The notes below the pieces were generated by a model that did no database searches, had not been told where the DNA came from, and saw only the letters and a list, made by a program, of their open reading frames with translations. A program made the translations under genes and the position numbers. A stretch of DNA of 64,000 nucleotides, from positions 8,233,596 through 8,297,595 of the forward strand of contig CM065298.1 in NCBI GenBank assembly GCA_032871835.1. Reading direction: 5' to 3'. Below, in pieces: positions 35,940 to 49,300 of this stretch (its first letter is position 1; every line of letters begins with the position of its first letter). The DNA is from Dipteronia dyeriana (Eukaryota; Streptophyta; Magnoliopsida; Sapindales; Sapindaceae).

Positions 35940-37667
35940 TGTAACACTTAGTTTTTCAAGCCCAATTTTAAAAAAGAAAAAGAAAAAAAAAGGGATAAGC
36001 GTGAAGCAGAAAAGGCATCAGGTGAGTAAGCCAAGTGAAATGCATGGCTGACAGACAGCTGTGAGCTTGGTTAATTAGCTCACAACTTCAGCTGTGTCCT
36101 TCCATAAGTATATATATATATGAGGATAAATGTTGTGAGAGCTAGGAAGCAGTAGAATCAAGCGGAAGAAAGGAAAGAGAAGAAAAGAGAAAAGTCAGTG
36201 AAGCTCTCGTGATTACAGATTTCAGTTGATTCTTCTTTAATATCCAGTTTCTAATTAGATCTTGTGATTGATAGGGAAAGAAGACAAAGGGAACCTAGCA
36301 TACTCAGTATGAGATAAGCTTGACGTCTAAGTTGTAAGTGAATTAAGTTTCAGTTTTGTTTTTAACTCAAGTTTACAGTTTTATGCTTTAATTGCTGCAA
36401 ATCATTTTAAGCTTTTTATTTCTTTTTATGATTGATGGTGAGTATACAGAGAACCGAAAATATATATTTATGCTTATATTAGCATTCAGAAATAGTATAT
36501 TATTTTTATGAATTATCAATAAGAGATTATGATTTCTATAAAAGTACCATGTATGTACCTTCCCAGTTATGAATATGGTTGGCTTTTGGGGCCGTTCTAC
36601 ACATGTGTATGTCATGAGTCGCTCTGCACGTGTATTGACCAGAGAAAGAGTAATTGAGTCGCTCTGCACATGTATGACCAGAGAGTCGCTCAGCCTGTGT
36701 ATTGACAAGAGAAAGAGTAATTGAGTCGCTCTGCACGGGTATGACCAGAAGTTAGTCATGACTCTGCGTTTGCCTGAAGTATTTCAGCTTACGTATTGAG
36801 GATATCCCCGGTACGAATTTGATGCAGATTAAGATTTTATAAAGTATTTATTCTTATTCAGCAAAGAGAAGCATTCAGTTTATTCAACACGAAAGTAGAT
36901 ATATTATCTTATACCATGTATTACTGAATGGTTATTGTAAAGTGGTTTAGAAAAGTGTTTTTAAATGTTTTCATTCACTCATTGGGCGTTAGCGCTCATC
37001 TTTTCACTCATAAAAATTTATTCAGGTAGCTGCTCGTTTGTGCGGACTCAAAAGTTTTGAGGTGGGCCACTCGACGACATCAAGAAGCATAAAAATCATG
37101 CATTTTTAATTTTTCTGTACATATTTAGAAATGTGAGGTCGACATAGTCAGGACGGTAGTTACAGTCGGGACGGTAGGCATGGTCGGGACGGTAGGCATG
37201 GTCGGGACGTGGTCAGATTTCTACTCGGTCTGTTCGGCCTACTCGGCCCATTTGACCTACTCGGCCCACTTGACCTACTCGGCCCACATGACCTTCTCGG
37301 TTTCTTACTCGGCCTACTCGGTTTCTTACTCGGCCTGTTTCATTTCCCACTTGGGATGACTGGTTAGTTAGTTTTTAAAGTGGTAGGTTTTTTGTCCGAA
37401 CGGTCTTTTTTGATAAATTTTTTGTAACTAACGAAAATATATGTAAAGAAATTGTAATTATGTACATTTTGTACTCTCCAATATTCTCCTCACATTTTAT
37501 TTGATTAAAAACAAGTATTTCTGAATGGAGATTTCAGCAGAAAGTCCTTTTATTATGCTATTGAATGTATAGCCCATAGGGTTTCCCTTGTACTTAAGAG
37601 AGGAGTCGGGGCAGCCCATAGGGCCTCCCTCGTACTCAAGAGAGAGGAGTTGGGGTGGGTCCCGTCA
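35940..37667 (+). mobile_element. Gypsy element 3 3' LTR
   Basis: TGTAACACTTAG to CCCGTCA, 1728 bp, preceded by a GGAGTGGTGAAT polypurine remnant. 39-bp type repeats are at about 36615-36740, TATAAAG at about 36838, 18-bp and ACTCGGCC arrays at 37140-37340, and a doubled U5 end. Confidence 0.9.
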
Positions 37668-38217
37668 TTTTTATTTTTTCTGTACATATTTAGAAATATT
37701 AGGTCGACATGGTCGGGACGGTAGGTATGGTCGGGACGGTAGGCATGGTCGGGACGGTAGGTATGGTCGGGACATGGTCAGATTTCTACTCGGTCTGTTC
37801 GGCCTACTCGTCCCACCTGACCTACTCGGCCCACATGGCCTACTCAGTTTCTTACTCGGCCTACTCAGTTTCTTACTCGGTCTGTTTCATTTCCCACTCG
37901 GGATGACTGGTTACTTAGTTTTTAAAGTGATCGGTTTTTGGTCCGAACGGTCTTTTTTAATAAACTTTTTGTAACGAACGAAAATATATGTAAAGAAATT
38001 GTAATTATGTACATTTTGTACTCTCCAATATTCTCCTCACATTTTATTTGATTAAAAACAAGTATTTCCGAATGGAGATTTCAGCAGAATCCTTTTATTA
38101 TGCTAGTGAATGTAGAGCCCATAGGGTTTCCCTTGTACTCAAAAGAGGAGTCGGGGCAGCCCACAGGGCCTCCCTCGTACTCAAGAGAGAGGAGTTGGGG
38201 TGGGTCCCGTCATGCAC

Positions 38218-39248
38218 ACTCATGTGAAAATTTCTACCCAGATCATATCCTCATCTAAAGGAATAATAAACATAGCTAAAACATGATCCACCATTTTCCC
38301 ATCTCTATGAATAAATAAATAGAAGAGACCACCCCTATTGACATTCGGGTTGTATTCATATGTGAGCCAAACAAAATTACACTGAACAGAAGTTGTTCAA
38401 ATGAGGTCCGATAGGTACGGATGACAGTGGGAGACATAGAAATTTTAACGAGGTGGGGTACTTGAACAAAATAACAATTATATAAAATAAATAATGAAAA
38501 TTTAAAATCATAGTAAAATGAGTTTTTTTACATAAAAAAGTCGATGGTATAATAAATTTTAAATAAAAACAATAGAACATTTACTCGAGATGAACTAAAT
38601 AATCTTACATCGAAAAGAACTAAAAACAATAAACACAATATTAAAAAAAATAAATGATAACAACAATATTAAAAAGATAAACGATAGCAAGAAAAACAAC
38701 ATGAACAATGGAAAATTATAATATTTATTCTTAAAAAAAATTATAATAAAAAATTTTGTTTTGTATTTTTAATGAAGTCACTTTAAATTTATACAAATAT
38801 AATTGATAAATGAATATTACTAGAAATATTTTTAAATTTTTTATTGTTCTAATTATTGATTCTAAATAAATTAGAATAATAAAATAAAGAAAAAAAAATA
38901 TAAATAATAAAATAAAATAAATCATAATAATAAATGAACTATTTTGTTACAATAAATTAAAATTTGAGATTTTTATGGTTTATTGATTGGATGTGTTAGT
39001 TACGTCAAACAAAAAATATTACAAATAAGAAAAAATTCAAAATAATAATTGATAATTTACTATATAATAAAATTGAACAAGTAAACTATAAATTAAGGGT
39101 AGTTAAAAATTTAACAATGATGGGAAAAATAAAATGAATTATTTTATCATAGAAGAAGACAAGAATTTAATAAAGGAATTGGAAAAGAGTGTAAAATAAT
39201 AATGGATATTAAAAAGAATATTTGTGGGCTTGCAGTGAGAATTGAACC
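38218..39248. other. AT-rich non-coding stretch
   Basis: Very AT-rich from about 38450 to 39200. No gene, repeat family or RNA recognised. It was joined to 29693 before LTR A inserted. Confidence 0.6.
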
Positions 39249-39688
39249 CGTTAGAGATGAAGCGAAAACTACTCTTGCACCAGACACTTCTAGCTTGACA
39301 TTCATGGGTTGTGCTACTATGTTGTCATTTCCAATTAAAGTACAGTTAACTATCTAAGGTACTGATCAATTTTAGGTGATGAGTTAGAAAAGGCTTTTGG
39401 GGGGAATTCTGTTGAAAACAAAATTTGTAAAGCAATCTTTGGTGGGAATTCTATTGAAAACATAATTCATCAGTCAACCCATCCTGCTCTCTGATTGGTT
39501 GTTTTCCTGTGATTTCAGAAATTTAGTTAATATAAATTGACTCTCTCTCTCTCACTAACTGACTTGTATCAATCAAATTACAAAGGAAATAAAAACCTTC
39601 TATCTTTCTCTTTTTCATGTCTCTGTTCTTCAATGGTGTTTTCTTTAGTGTTGTACTTACTTTTATGTTCTATAACTTAGATTCTTCA
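39249..39688 (+). mobile_element. Copia 5' LTR
   Basis: 440 bp from CGTTAGAGATG (TG changed to CG) to GATTCTTCA. It contains AATATAAATTGACTCTCTC, a likely TATA box with a CT-rich leader. Confidence 0.88.
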
Positions 39689-39700
39689 TGGTATCAGAGC
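39689..39700 (+). promoter_or_regulatory. Copia primer binding site
   Basis: TGGTATCAGAGC directly after the LTR, complementary to the 3' end of plant initiator-Met tRNA. Confidence 0.92.
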
Positions 39701-39720
39701 TACACAAGGAATAATCGTCC

Positions 39721-42700
39721 TTGGCTCCTATCATCAACTCTTTCACTGATACAGAAGAAGACGTTCATGAAGGTTCATCGTCAGATTCAAGAGCTGAAGA
39801 TTTTTCTTCTCTTGCAAAGGCTATGCACTTCAATCTTCAAGTCAAGCTTGACAACAACAATTACATATACTGGAAAGCTCAGGTATTACCTGTAATTAGA
39901 GCTTCTGAGTTAGAAGATTTATTTCTGGTCTTAAATCTACTCTGCCAAAGTATGTTGAAGTTCAAACTGATGTTGAAGGTGAAAAATGATTAGTTTTGAA
40001 CAAAACCTATGTCAATTGGAATAAGTCTGATAAGTTACTTCTTAGCTGGTTGTTTTCAACCATTAATCAAAATTTAATAGGTCAAGTCATTAATTGTAAA
40101 AGTTCATAAGTATGGAATACTGTTCAAAATTTATTCTCTCAACAATCAATGGCAAAAGTGCTTCAATTAAAACACCAATTGCAAAATATTAAGAAGGGAT
40201 GAGGACCAGTTACTGATTTTGTATTGAAAGTTAAAACAATTGGTAATAGCTTGAAGGCTGCTGATCAAACAGTGAGTAAAAAATGATTTGATTTTAAGTA
40301 TTCTTCACGGTATTGGACATGAATATGATCCTGTGGTGTCTGTGATCACTTCTCAAATAAGCTCAATGACTTTTCAAGTGGCACAATACTTGTTACTAAA
40401 TCATGAATAGAGGATACTTGAACTGGATTTTGTTGCTCAAGTAGATGTATCCAATGCTAGTGTGCATTATGTTTCTGGAAGTCAAAGTGATAATAGGAAC
40501 CAGAAAGGTGGATTTAATGGCAGTAATGGAAGCAGATCTGGAGGAAATCGAGGCTGAGGCTGAGGTAGAAACAAGATGGAATAATAACAACAAACCTCAA
40601 TGTCAATTGTGTGGCAAACTTGGCCATATTGCTCCAAATTGCTATCATCGCTTCAATAGGAATTTTCAGAGCAATCAGAACAACTACTCGCAACAAAATC
40701 AGTCCAATCAATACGAAAACCAGTTTTAGAACACCACAAATCAGTAATTTCCAACAATAGCAAATGTTCCTCATCAAGCAAATTTTCATCAGAATGCAGC
40801 ATTTTATGCAACACCTGAGACTGTATGTGATCTTGCATGGTATGCCGATACTAGTGCCACCAACCATGTTACTTCTGATCTCTCAAACCTGTTTTTGCAA
40901 TCCTAATATCAAGGCTCATATAGGCTAGTAGTGGGCAATGGACAACAGCTCCAAATCTCTCATATTGGTAACTCACTTATATCCTCAAATTCTAAATTGT
41001 TAACTTTGAAGAATATCTTATATGTGCCTACAATTGCCAAAAACTTGTTGAGTGTATCTAAGTTTACTCATGACAATAATGACTATGTTGAGTTCTTTCC
41101 TGGTTCTTGTGTAATTAAGGACAAGATTTCAAAGGAAATTCTACTTCAAGGTAAGCTTGAGAAAAGGTTTATACAAGCTAAATTTAAAGGTTAATCAAGC
41201 TGGACTTGGGTCAAGACATGTGAAGAATTGCAATTTTTCTATTTTTTCTTATGTTGATAATAAGAATGCTAGTGGTAAGTCACGTTGTAGTCAATCTTTG
41301 AATTCACATTGTACATATGCCCTCACATCAGACACTACCTGTAACAAAGTTGCTTTAAATGAAAATATGTGGCATCTTAAGCTTGGACATCCAGCTCCTC
41401 TAGTTCTTCGAAAAGTCTTGACGAGTCTTCATCTTAAATACAGTGATACAAATTTAAAATTATGTGCATGAAAGTTAGGAAATATGCATCAACTCCCTTT
41501 TTCACTGTCAGCTCAAAAAGCCTTTAATCCTTTAGATTTGGTTTTTACTGATGTTTGGGGTCCTTCCCATTTACCTTCCTTAGATGGTTACAAATACTAT
41601 ATCATATTTGTAGATTCCTACTCAAGATATAGCTGGCTTTATCCTCTTAAATTGAAATCAGAGGTTCATTCTATCTTTCTTCAATTCTAAAAGCATGCTG
41701 AGTTACAACTTGGAACCAAATTGAAGTGTCATCAAGCTAACTTAAGGACCGAATTTAAGCAACTACTACATCACTTTGTACAACATGGTATTCATTTTAG
41801 GACTTCTTGTGCCTATACCCATCAACAAAATGGTGTTCCTAAAAGAAAACATCGTCATGTTGTTGAGATCGGTCTCACTCTTCTTGCCCAAGCTCATATG
41901 CCTCTAACATTCTGGCTTGAAGCTTTTTAGTTAGCTGTTTTGCTGATCAATAATCTCCCTGCACCTATATTGCACCTTAAGTCTCTTTATGAGATCTTAT
42001 TTCATAGAATACAAAACTATAATTTCTTTAAAGTGTTCGATTGTTCAGCTTTTCCTTATCTTAAACCTTATAACAAGCAAAAGTTTGATTTTCACTCTTC
42101 CAAATGTGTATTCATACGTTATAGTCTTAGTCAAAAAGGGTATAAGTGCTTACACTCCTCTTGTAAAATTTTTGTTTCTAGAAATTTTGTTTTAATGAGT
42201 TTGAGTTTCCCTATACTACTTTGTTTTCTAACTCAAATACCTCCTCTCCATAATATGTTACTCAGTCTAGTCTTTCAACCTCTATCCTGTCAGCTACTTC
42301 ACCATCCAATTATCAAATTTCTAGCTAACATTGCTTGTCTACAATCTTCTCCTAACACCGCTTGTCTACAGTCTTCTCAATCACTAGCTAACATTCCAGC
42401 TCAACTCTTTTACATTGATATCAGTTCGACATCTCATCCTTTAAAACAACAACAGCTGCATCCTATGATCACCAGATCAAGGTCTAGAGCTAACAAGCCT
42501 CGTGTTTACTCATCTATATACCAACCCCTTCCTAATCATGCAGTAGATATTGTGCCTACTTCTGTCAAAGAAGCTCTTAGTAAACCTCACTGGTATAATG
42601 CCATGGCTGAGGAATATGATGCTTTAATTAGAAACAATACATGGACTCTTGTTCCTTCCACTTCTTCCATGAACCTTGTTGGGTGTAAATGGGTGTATAG

Positions 42701-44092
42701 AACCAATTATAGACTTGATGGGTCAGTTCTGAAGCACAAGGCAAGGTTGGTTGCCAAGGGTTTTCACCAAACTTTTGGTATTGATTATCAAGAAACTTCC
42801 AGCCCGATTGTTAAGGCTTCAACCATTAGAGTTATCTTCACTTTAGTTGTCACATATGGTTGGGACATTCAATAAGTAGACATCAACATTGACTTTCTTA
42901 ATGGAGATCTCAAGGAGGAGGTTTTTATGACTCAGCCACCTGGTTTTGTTAATGTTCACTTGCCTCACCATGTCTATAAATTGAACAAAGCATTATATGG
43001 TCTCAAGCAGGCTCCTAGAGCTTGGTTCCTCAAGCTGAAAAATGTTCTTCTTAATTGGGGTTTTGTCTCTTCTTATGCTAATGTTTCCTTATTCATCAAG
43101 AGATAGAGGTCTAAAGTTTTGTATCTTCTTGTCTATGTTGATGATATTCTATTGATTGGTAATGGTTCAGCTCTTATTCATCACACTATAAAGTCTCTTA
43201 ATGATACATTTGCTCTCAAGTCTTTTGGTTCGGTTAGCTATTTTTTAGGTTTTGAAGCAATTAGAACATCTGCTGGACTCTTCTTGACACAGACGAAATA
43301 TATTGTTGATTTGTTGAAGAAGACTAATATGTCTCACAGCAAGCCTTCCTCTACTTCTCTATCTACTTGTTCAAAGTTAACTAAGACAAGCAAGCCTTTC
43401 TCTGATGCTTTTCTCTACAGAAGTTCAGTGAAAGCTTTGCAATATCTAACCCATACCAGGCCTGATATTGTATTTAATGTCAATAAACTAATTCAATACT
43501 TAGCTTCTCCAACAAAAGACCATTGGCAGGCCAACAAACGGTTGCCTCGGTATTTAAAGGGGACAGTTGGGTTAGGCCTTCATTTTACACCAGCTTCATC
43601 TCTTTCGGTTGAAGCTTACAGTGATATTGATTGGGCCTCATGTCTTGATGATCGCAGAGTACTAGTAGTTATTGTGTATTCTTGGGTGGTAACTTAATTT
43701 TCTGGGGTTCTAAGAAACAATATGTTGTTGCCTGATCCAGCTGTGAAGCTGAGTACAGGGCCCTCTCTCACGCAACTACTGAGGTTATGTGGCTAACTTC
43801 CTTGTTTGAAGAGCTTGGTTTTCATCTTGAGCACAGTCCAATCTTGTGGTGTGATAATCAAGGGGCAGGTTCTCTTGCTCAAAATCCTGTCTTCCTTACG
43901 AGAACTAAACACATCGAATTGGATGTCCATTTTCTTAGAGAAAAGATTGCTGCAGGCATTCTAAAGGTAAAAAATGTTCCAACAGAGTATCAACGTGCTG
44001 ATATCTTTATGAAGAGCCTTGCTTCCTCTCGTTTTGAATTCCTACGATCCAAGCTGAACTTGGAAATCTCTCCCTCGTTTAGCTTGAAGGGG
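39721..44092 (+). pseudogene. Copia gag-pol
   Basis: Reading across stops and shifts: gag with LDNNNYIYWKAQVLP (about 39848), zinc knuckle CQLCGKLGHIAPNC (about 40600), protease region WYADTSATNHVT (DSG changed to DTS, about 40840), GAG-pre-integrase MWHLKLGHPAP (about 41370), integrase with FTDVWGP (first Asp, about 41547) and HQQNGVPKRKHRH (about 41822), reverse transcriptase from NNTWTLVPS (about 42635) through the LVAKGFHQ motif to YVDDILLIG (about 43137), and RNase H with LWCDNQGA (about 43850) and RTKHIELDVHFLRE. In-frame stops occur at about 39993, 40729, 41194, 41471, 41690, 41930, 42875 and 43697. It cannot make active protein. Confidence 0.9.
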
Positions 44093-44093
44093 A

Positions 44094-44556
44094 TGTTAAA
44101 GATGAAACTAAAACTACTCATACACCAGAGCAAGCTTTGAAATCTCAGGACACTTCTAGCTTGGCATTTATGGGTTGTGCTACTATGTTGATATTTCCAA
44201 TTAAAGTACAGTAAACCATCTAAGGTACTGATCAATTTTAGGTGATATGTTAGAAAAGGATTTTGGCAGGAATTCTGTTGAAACAGAATTTGTAAAGCAA
44301 TCTTTGGTGGGAATTCTATTGAAAACATAATTCATCAGTCAACCCATCCTGCTCTCTGATCGGTTGTTTTCCCGTGATTTCAAGAAATTTAGTCAATATA
44401 AATTGACTCTCTCTCTCACTCACTATCCGACTTGTATGAATCAAATTACAAAAGAAATAAAAACCTTCTCTCTTTCTCTCTTTCAAGTCTCTGTTCTTCA
44501 ATGGTGTTTTCTTTAGTGTTTTACTTACTTTTATGTTCTATAGCTTAGATTTTTCA
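44094..44556 (+). mobile_element. Copia 3' LTR
   Basis: 463 bp from TGTTAAAGATG to GATTTTTCA, preceded by polypurine GAAGGGGA. It carries a segment near 44130-44155 (GAGCAAGCTTTGAAATCTCAG) missing from the 5' LTR, which accounts for most of the length difference. Confidence 0.9.
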
Positions 44557-44618
44557 AAACCACTGATTAAGGTGGATGAAAAAAAGAAACTTAATCAATT
44601 GTGTTGAGTAATGGTATG

Positions 44619-46314
44619 TGACAGGATCCACCCCGACTCCTCTCTTGAGTTCGAGGGAGGCCCTGTGGGCTGTCCCGACTCATCTTGAGTACGAGGGAAA
44701 CCCTGTGGGCTCTACTTTTACTAGCATGATAAAATGACTTACTAAGATTTCCATAGGAAATACTTGCTATTAAACAAACAAAATGTAAGGAGAGTGCAAA
44801 ATGTACATAATTGCAATTTCTTTTCATATATTTTCGTTCGTTACAAAAAGTTTGTCAAAAATGACCGATCAGACCAAAAACCGACCACTTTAAAAACTAA
44901 GTAACCGGTCCATCCCCGAGTGGGAAACCGAACAGGCCGAGTAAGAAACCCGAGTACGTAGAGTAGACCGAATAGGCCATGTGGGCCGAGTAGGTCAAGT
45001 AGGCCGAAAAGGTCAAGTAGGCCGAACAGACCGAGTAGAATTCCGACCATGTTCTGACCATGCCTACCCTCCCGATCACTTTACAGTCCCGACCATGCCT
45101 ACTGTCCCGACCATGCCTACCTCATATTTCTAAATATGTACATGAAATTTAAAATGCATGACTTTTATGCTTCATGATGTCATCGAGTGGCCCACCTTAA
45201 AACTTCTGAGTCCGCACAACCGAGCAGCTACCTGGATAAATATTTAAGAGTGAAAGGATGAGCGTTAACACCCAGTGAGTGAATGAAAACTTTTAAAAAC
45301 ACTTTTCTAAACCACTTTACAATAAGCATTCAGTAATACATGGTATAAGATAATATATCTACTTTCATACTTAATAATTGAATACTGAATGCATCACTTT
45401 TCTGAACAAGAGTAAGATACTTTATAAAATCTTAATCTGCACCAAATTCGTACCGAGGATATCCTCAATACGTAAGCCAAAATACTTCGTGAAAACGCAG
45501 TCGTGAATAACTTCTGGTCATACCCGTGCATAGCGACTCAATTACTCTTTCTCTAGCCATGCTCGGGCAGAGCGACTCTCTGGTCATACAAGTGCAGAGC
45601 GACTCTATTTCTCTTTCTCTGGTCATGCACTTGCAGACCAACTCATGACATACACGTGTAGAATCGCCCCAAAAGCCAACCATAATCACAACTGGGGAAA
45701 AGTACATACATAGTGCTGTTGTAAAAATCATAATCTCTTCTGGATAATTCATAAAAATAATATACTGATTCTGAATGCTAATATAAGCATAAAATATATA
45801 ATTTCAGTTCTCTGCATCATCACCATTATAAAAGATAATAAAGCTTAAAAGATTTGCAACAATTAATCTTAAGCATAAAGCTAGAAACTTTTGAGTTAAA
45901 AACAAAACTGAAACTTAATTCACTCACAACTTAGACGTCAAGCTTAATTCAGACTGATTATGCTAGGTTCCCTTCGTCTTCTTTCCCTAAAAATCACAAG
46001 ATCCAATTAGAAACTGGATATCAAAGAAGAATCAGCTGAAATCTATAATCACGAGAGAGAGCTTCACTGACTTCTTCTCTTTCCTTTCTTCCGTTGGATT
46101 CTACTCCTTTCTAGCTCTCACAACGTTTATCCTCTAATATATATACTTATGGAAGGACACAGCTGGAGTTGTGAGATAATTAACCAAGCTCACAGCTGCC
46201 TGTCAGCCATACAACTTACTTAGGCTTACTCACCTGATGCCTTTTCTGCTTTACGCTTAACCAAATTTTTTTTTTGGGCCTTTCAATTGGGCCTCAAAGA
46301 CATTGGGTGTTACA
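44619..46314 (-). mobile_element. Gypsy element 4 3' LTR
   Basis: On + it reads TGACAGGATCC to GGGTGTTACA, 1696 bp, followed by the complement of the polypurine tract (TTCACCCCTCCG). It has a doubled U5 end, 18-bp and CCGAGTAGG arrays at about 44920-45115, and three 39-bp type units at about 45510-45640. Confidence 0.92.
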
Positions 46315-46350
46315 ATTCACCCCTCCGTATAAGAATTTCATCCTCGAAAT

Positions 46351-49300
46351 TTACTTTCTTACCTGAAATAGATGGGGATACTGAGTCTGCATCTGATGTT
46401 CATGTTCCCAAGTCACCTCTTCCACTGCATGATTTCTCCATAACACTTTTACAAGAGGAATAACCTTAGTATGTAATACTTGTTCCCTTCTATCTAGAAT
46501 CTCAATAGGTTCCTCTTCATAAGTTAAATCTTCTCTTAACTTCACTGGTTGCATGGTTAAAACATGTGTAGGGTCGACTATATATTTTCGAAGCATAGAA
46601 ACATGAAATACATCATGAATTCTTGAAAGTTCTGAAGGCAACACTAATCTGTATGCCATTGCTCCTACTCGGGTAATGACCTCATACGGACCAATGTATC
46701 GTGGACTTAACTTACCACGTCTTCCAAATCGAAGTATACCTTTCCAAGGCAAAATTCGTAGGAATACATAGTCACCTACTTTAAATTCAAGTTCCCTTCT
46801 CCGATTATCTGTATAGCTTTTCTGCCTATCTTGAGCAACCTTTAGTCTGTCTCTGATTATTTTAATATTTTCTGTTATGACCAGAACAAGTTCTGGACAT
46901 AACAACTTTCTCTCGCCTACTTCATCCTAACACACCGGTGTTCTGCATTTTCTCCCATGTAGAGCTTCATAAGGTGCCATTTCGATGCTAGCTTGATAAC
47001 TGTTATTGTAGGTAAATTCTATCAAAGGTATATGTACATCCCAACTACCTTTGAAATCCATCACACACGCCCGAAGCATATCCTCTAATGTCTGAATAGT
47101 ACGCTCCGAGTGACCATCAGTCTGCGGGTGAAAAACAGTACTAAAATGCAATCTTGTTCCAAAAGCTTCTTGTAAACTGGGCCAAAATCTAGATGTAAAC
47201 CGAGGATCTCTATCTGACACTATGAATACTGGTGCGCCATGAAGACGAACAATTTCATCAATATAAATTCTAGCTAATCTGTCAAGAGAGTAAGTAATAT
47301 CGATTGGCAGAAAATGTGCAGACTTTGTAAGTCGATCAACGATCACCCATACACTGTCGTGACCACTCTGACTACGAGGGAGTCCTACCATAAAATCCAT
47401 GGTAACATGTTCCCATTTCCATTTGGGAATAGGAAGTTGTTGTGATAGTCCTGCTGGTTTCTGATGTTATGCCTTGACTTGCTGACAAATCAAACATTTA
47501 GAGACGAATTCTGCTATCTCTATTTTCATACCTTGCCACCAGTAATGCTCTTTCAAAGTACAATACAGCTTAGTACTTCTTGGATGCATTGCATAAGCTG
47601 AAGAGTGAGCTTCTTCTAAAATTTCATTCTTGAGTTCCTTAATGTTTGGTACACACAGTCTGTTACCTAGAACCAATGTACCATCACTTTTGACAAAAAA
47701 ATCAGCTCGTAAGCTTTTCTGCACTTCTTCCTTCAATTTAACTAAATAAGAATCTTGAGTTTGTAATTCCCATATACGATCAATCAAAATAGGTCTAACT
47801 TGAAACGTAGCCAGTAATGCTCCACAATCTCGTGCTTCTAGCTTAACTCTTAACATTTTAAATTCAGCTAATAATGGAAGCTGAAGATGATTTACCTTCC
47901 AATTCATCCTCAAATGAGCCATAGAACTTGAAGACTTTCTATTGAGTGCATCTGCCACCACATTTGTCTTATCAGAATGATTTTCAATCGTACAGTCATA
48001 ATCTTTAATCAACTAAATCTATCTTCTTTGTCTCAAATTCAGTTCTTTCTGAGTGAAAAGTTATTGTAAGCTTTTATGATCTGTATAAATCTGACAAGTA
48101 ACCCCATATAAGTATTGCCTCCAAATTTTCAGTGCAAACACCACTGCAGCAAGCTCTAGATCATGGGTTGGGTAATTCTGTCCATGCTTCTTTAATTGTC
48201 TTGATGCATAAGCTATCACTTTCCCATGTTGCATCAAAACGCAACCTAAACCATGTTTAGATGCATCACTATAAACAACAAATCCACCACTTTCGGTTGG
48301 AAGAGTAAGTATTGGAGCAGAAGTCAATCTCTCCTTTAGTTCTTGAAAACTCTTTTCACAAGCTTCTGACCACTCAAACTTCACATCCTTCTGAGTTAAT
48401 CTTGTTAATGAAGAAGCTATTTTAGAAAATCCCTTTATAAATCTTCGATAGTAACTTGCTAAACCCATGAAACTTCTAATTTCGATCACACTTTTTGGTC
48501 ATTCCCAATTCACTATAGCTTCAACTTTTTAAGGATCAACATAAATACCATCACCAGAAATCACATGGCCTAAAAATGTAACTCTTTCGAGCCAGAATTG
48601 ATACTTGCTAAATTTGGCATAAAGTTGATTCTCTCTCAGGACTTGTAGAATATTCTCTAAATGCTCTGTATGCTTCACATCATCCTTAGAATAAATCAAA
48701 ATGGCATCAATGAATACAATAACAAATTTGTCTAGATAAGGATGAAATACCCTATTCATCAAATCCATAAAAGCTGCTAGAGCATTTGTTAATCCAAATG
48801 GCATAACTAGAAACTCATAATGCCCATAACGAGTTCTGAAAGCGGTTTTTGGTATATCACAGTTTCTAATTCTCAATTGGTGATAACCAATTCGTAAATG
48901 TATTTTGGAGAATACCTTTGCTCCCTGAAGCTGATCGAATAAGTCATCAATATGTGGGAGTGGGTATTTATTATGCACAATTGCTTTATTCAATTGCCGA
49001 TAATCGATGCATAAACGTAACGCTCCATCTTTTTTCTTAACAAACAGAACTGGTGCTCCCCATGGTGACACACTAGGTTTAATAAAATTCTTGTTCACCA
49101 ATTCTTCTAATTGAATCTTCAACTCTTTCAATTCGGTTGGAGTCATTCTATAAGGCGGAATAAAAATCGGAGTTGTGCCTGGGACCAAATCTATCACAAA
49201 CTCAATGTCTCTATCCTGTGGTAATCCATGAAGATCTTCAGGAAATACATCTAGAAATTTTCTTACCACCGATATATCTTCTAATTTTACCTCACTATCC

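Larger units (their letters stand above)
30811..37667 (+). mobile_element. Gypsy element 3, inserted in LTR A
   Basis: 6857 bp, flanked by TTTTT on both sides (30806-30810 and 37668-37672), which fits a 5-bp duplication inside the T-run of LTR A. The 5' end has lost the LTR 3' part, the primer site and the gag core: the LTR jumps to the end of gag near 32046. The 3' LTR is complete. It is the younger of the two by nesting. Confidence 0.9.
29699..38212 (+). mobile_element. Gypsy solo LTR (LTR A), split by gypsy element 3
   Basis: The left part runs 29699-30810 from AGTAACACC (first T of TGTAAC mutated) to CATGCATTTTT, and the right part 37668-38212 continues with ATTTTTTCTGTACATATTT to CCCGTCA. 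Flanks TGCGC (29694-29698) and TGCAC (38213-38217) form a duplication with one mismatch. Without the insert it is about 1.65 kb. No internal region belongs to it. Confidence 0.88.
39249..44556 (+). mobile_element. Ty1/copia retrotransposon with both LTRs
   Basis: 5308 bp: 5' LTR, initiator-Met primer site, gag-pol, polypurine tract, 3' LTR. Flanks GAACC (39244-39248) and AAACC (44557-44561) give a duplication with one mismatch. The domain order protease, integrase, reverse transcriptase, RNase H is diagnostic of copia. It may belong to the Ale/Retrofit clade, judged only from element size and motif style. Confidence 0.92.

Noticed and set aside
37588..37974. Gly/Arg-Asp repeat frame of 128 codons and similar frames in other LTRs
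   Set aside because: Translations of the LTR 18-bp array; not conserved in frame between LTR copies.
39689..39700. Possible tRNA gene fragment
   Set aside because: Only the 12-base primer binding site matches an initiator-Met tRNA; there are no arms or loops around it.
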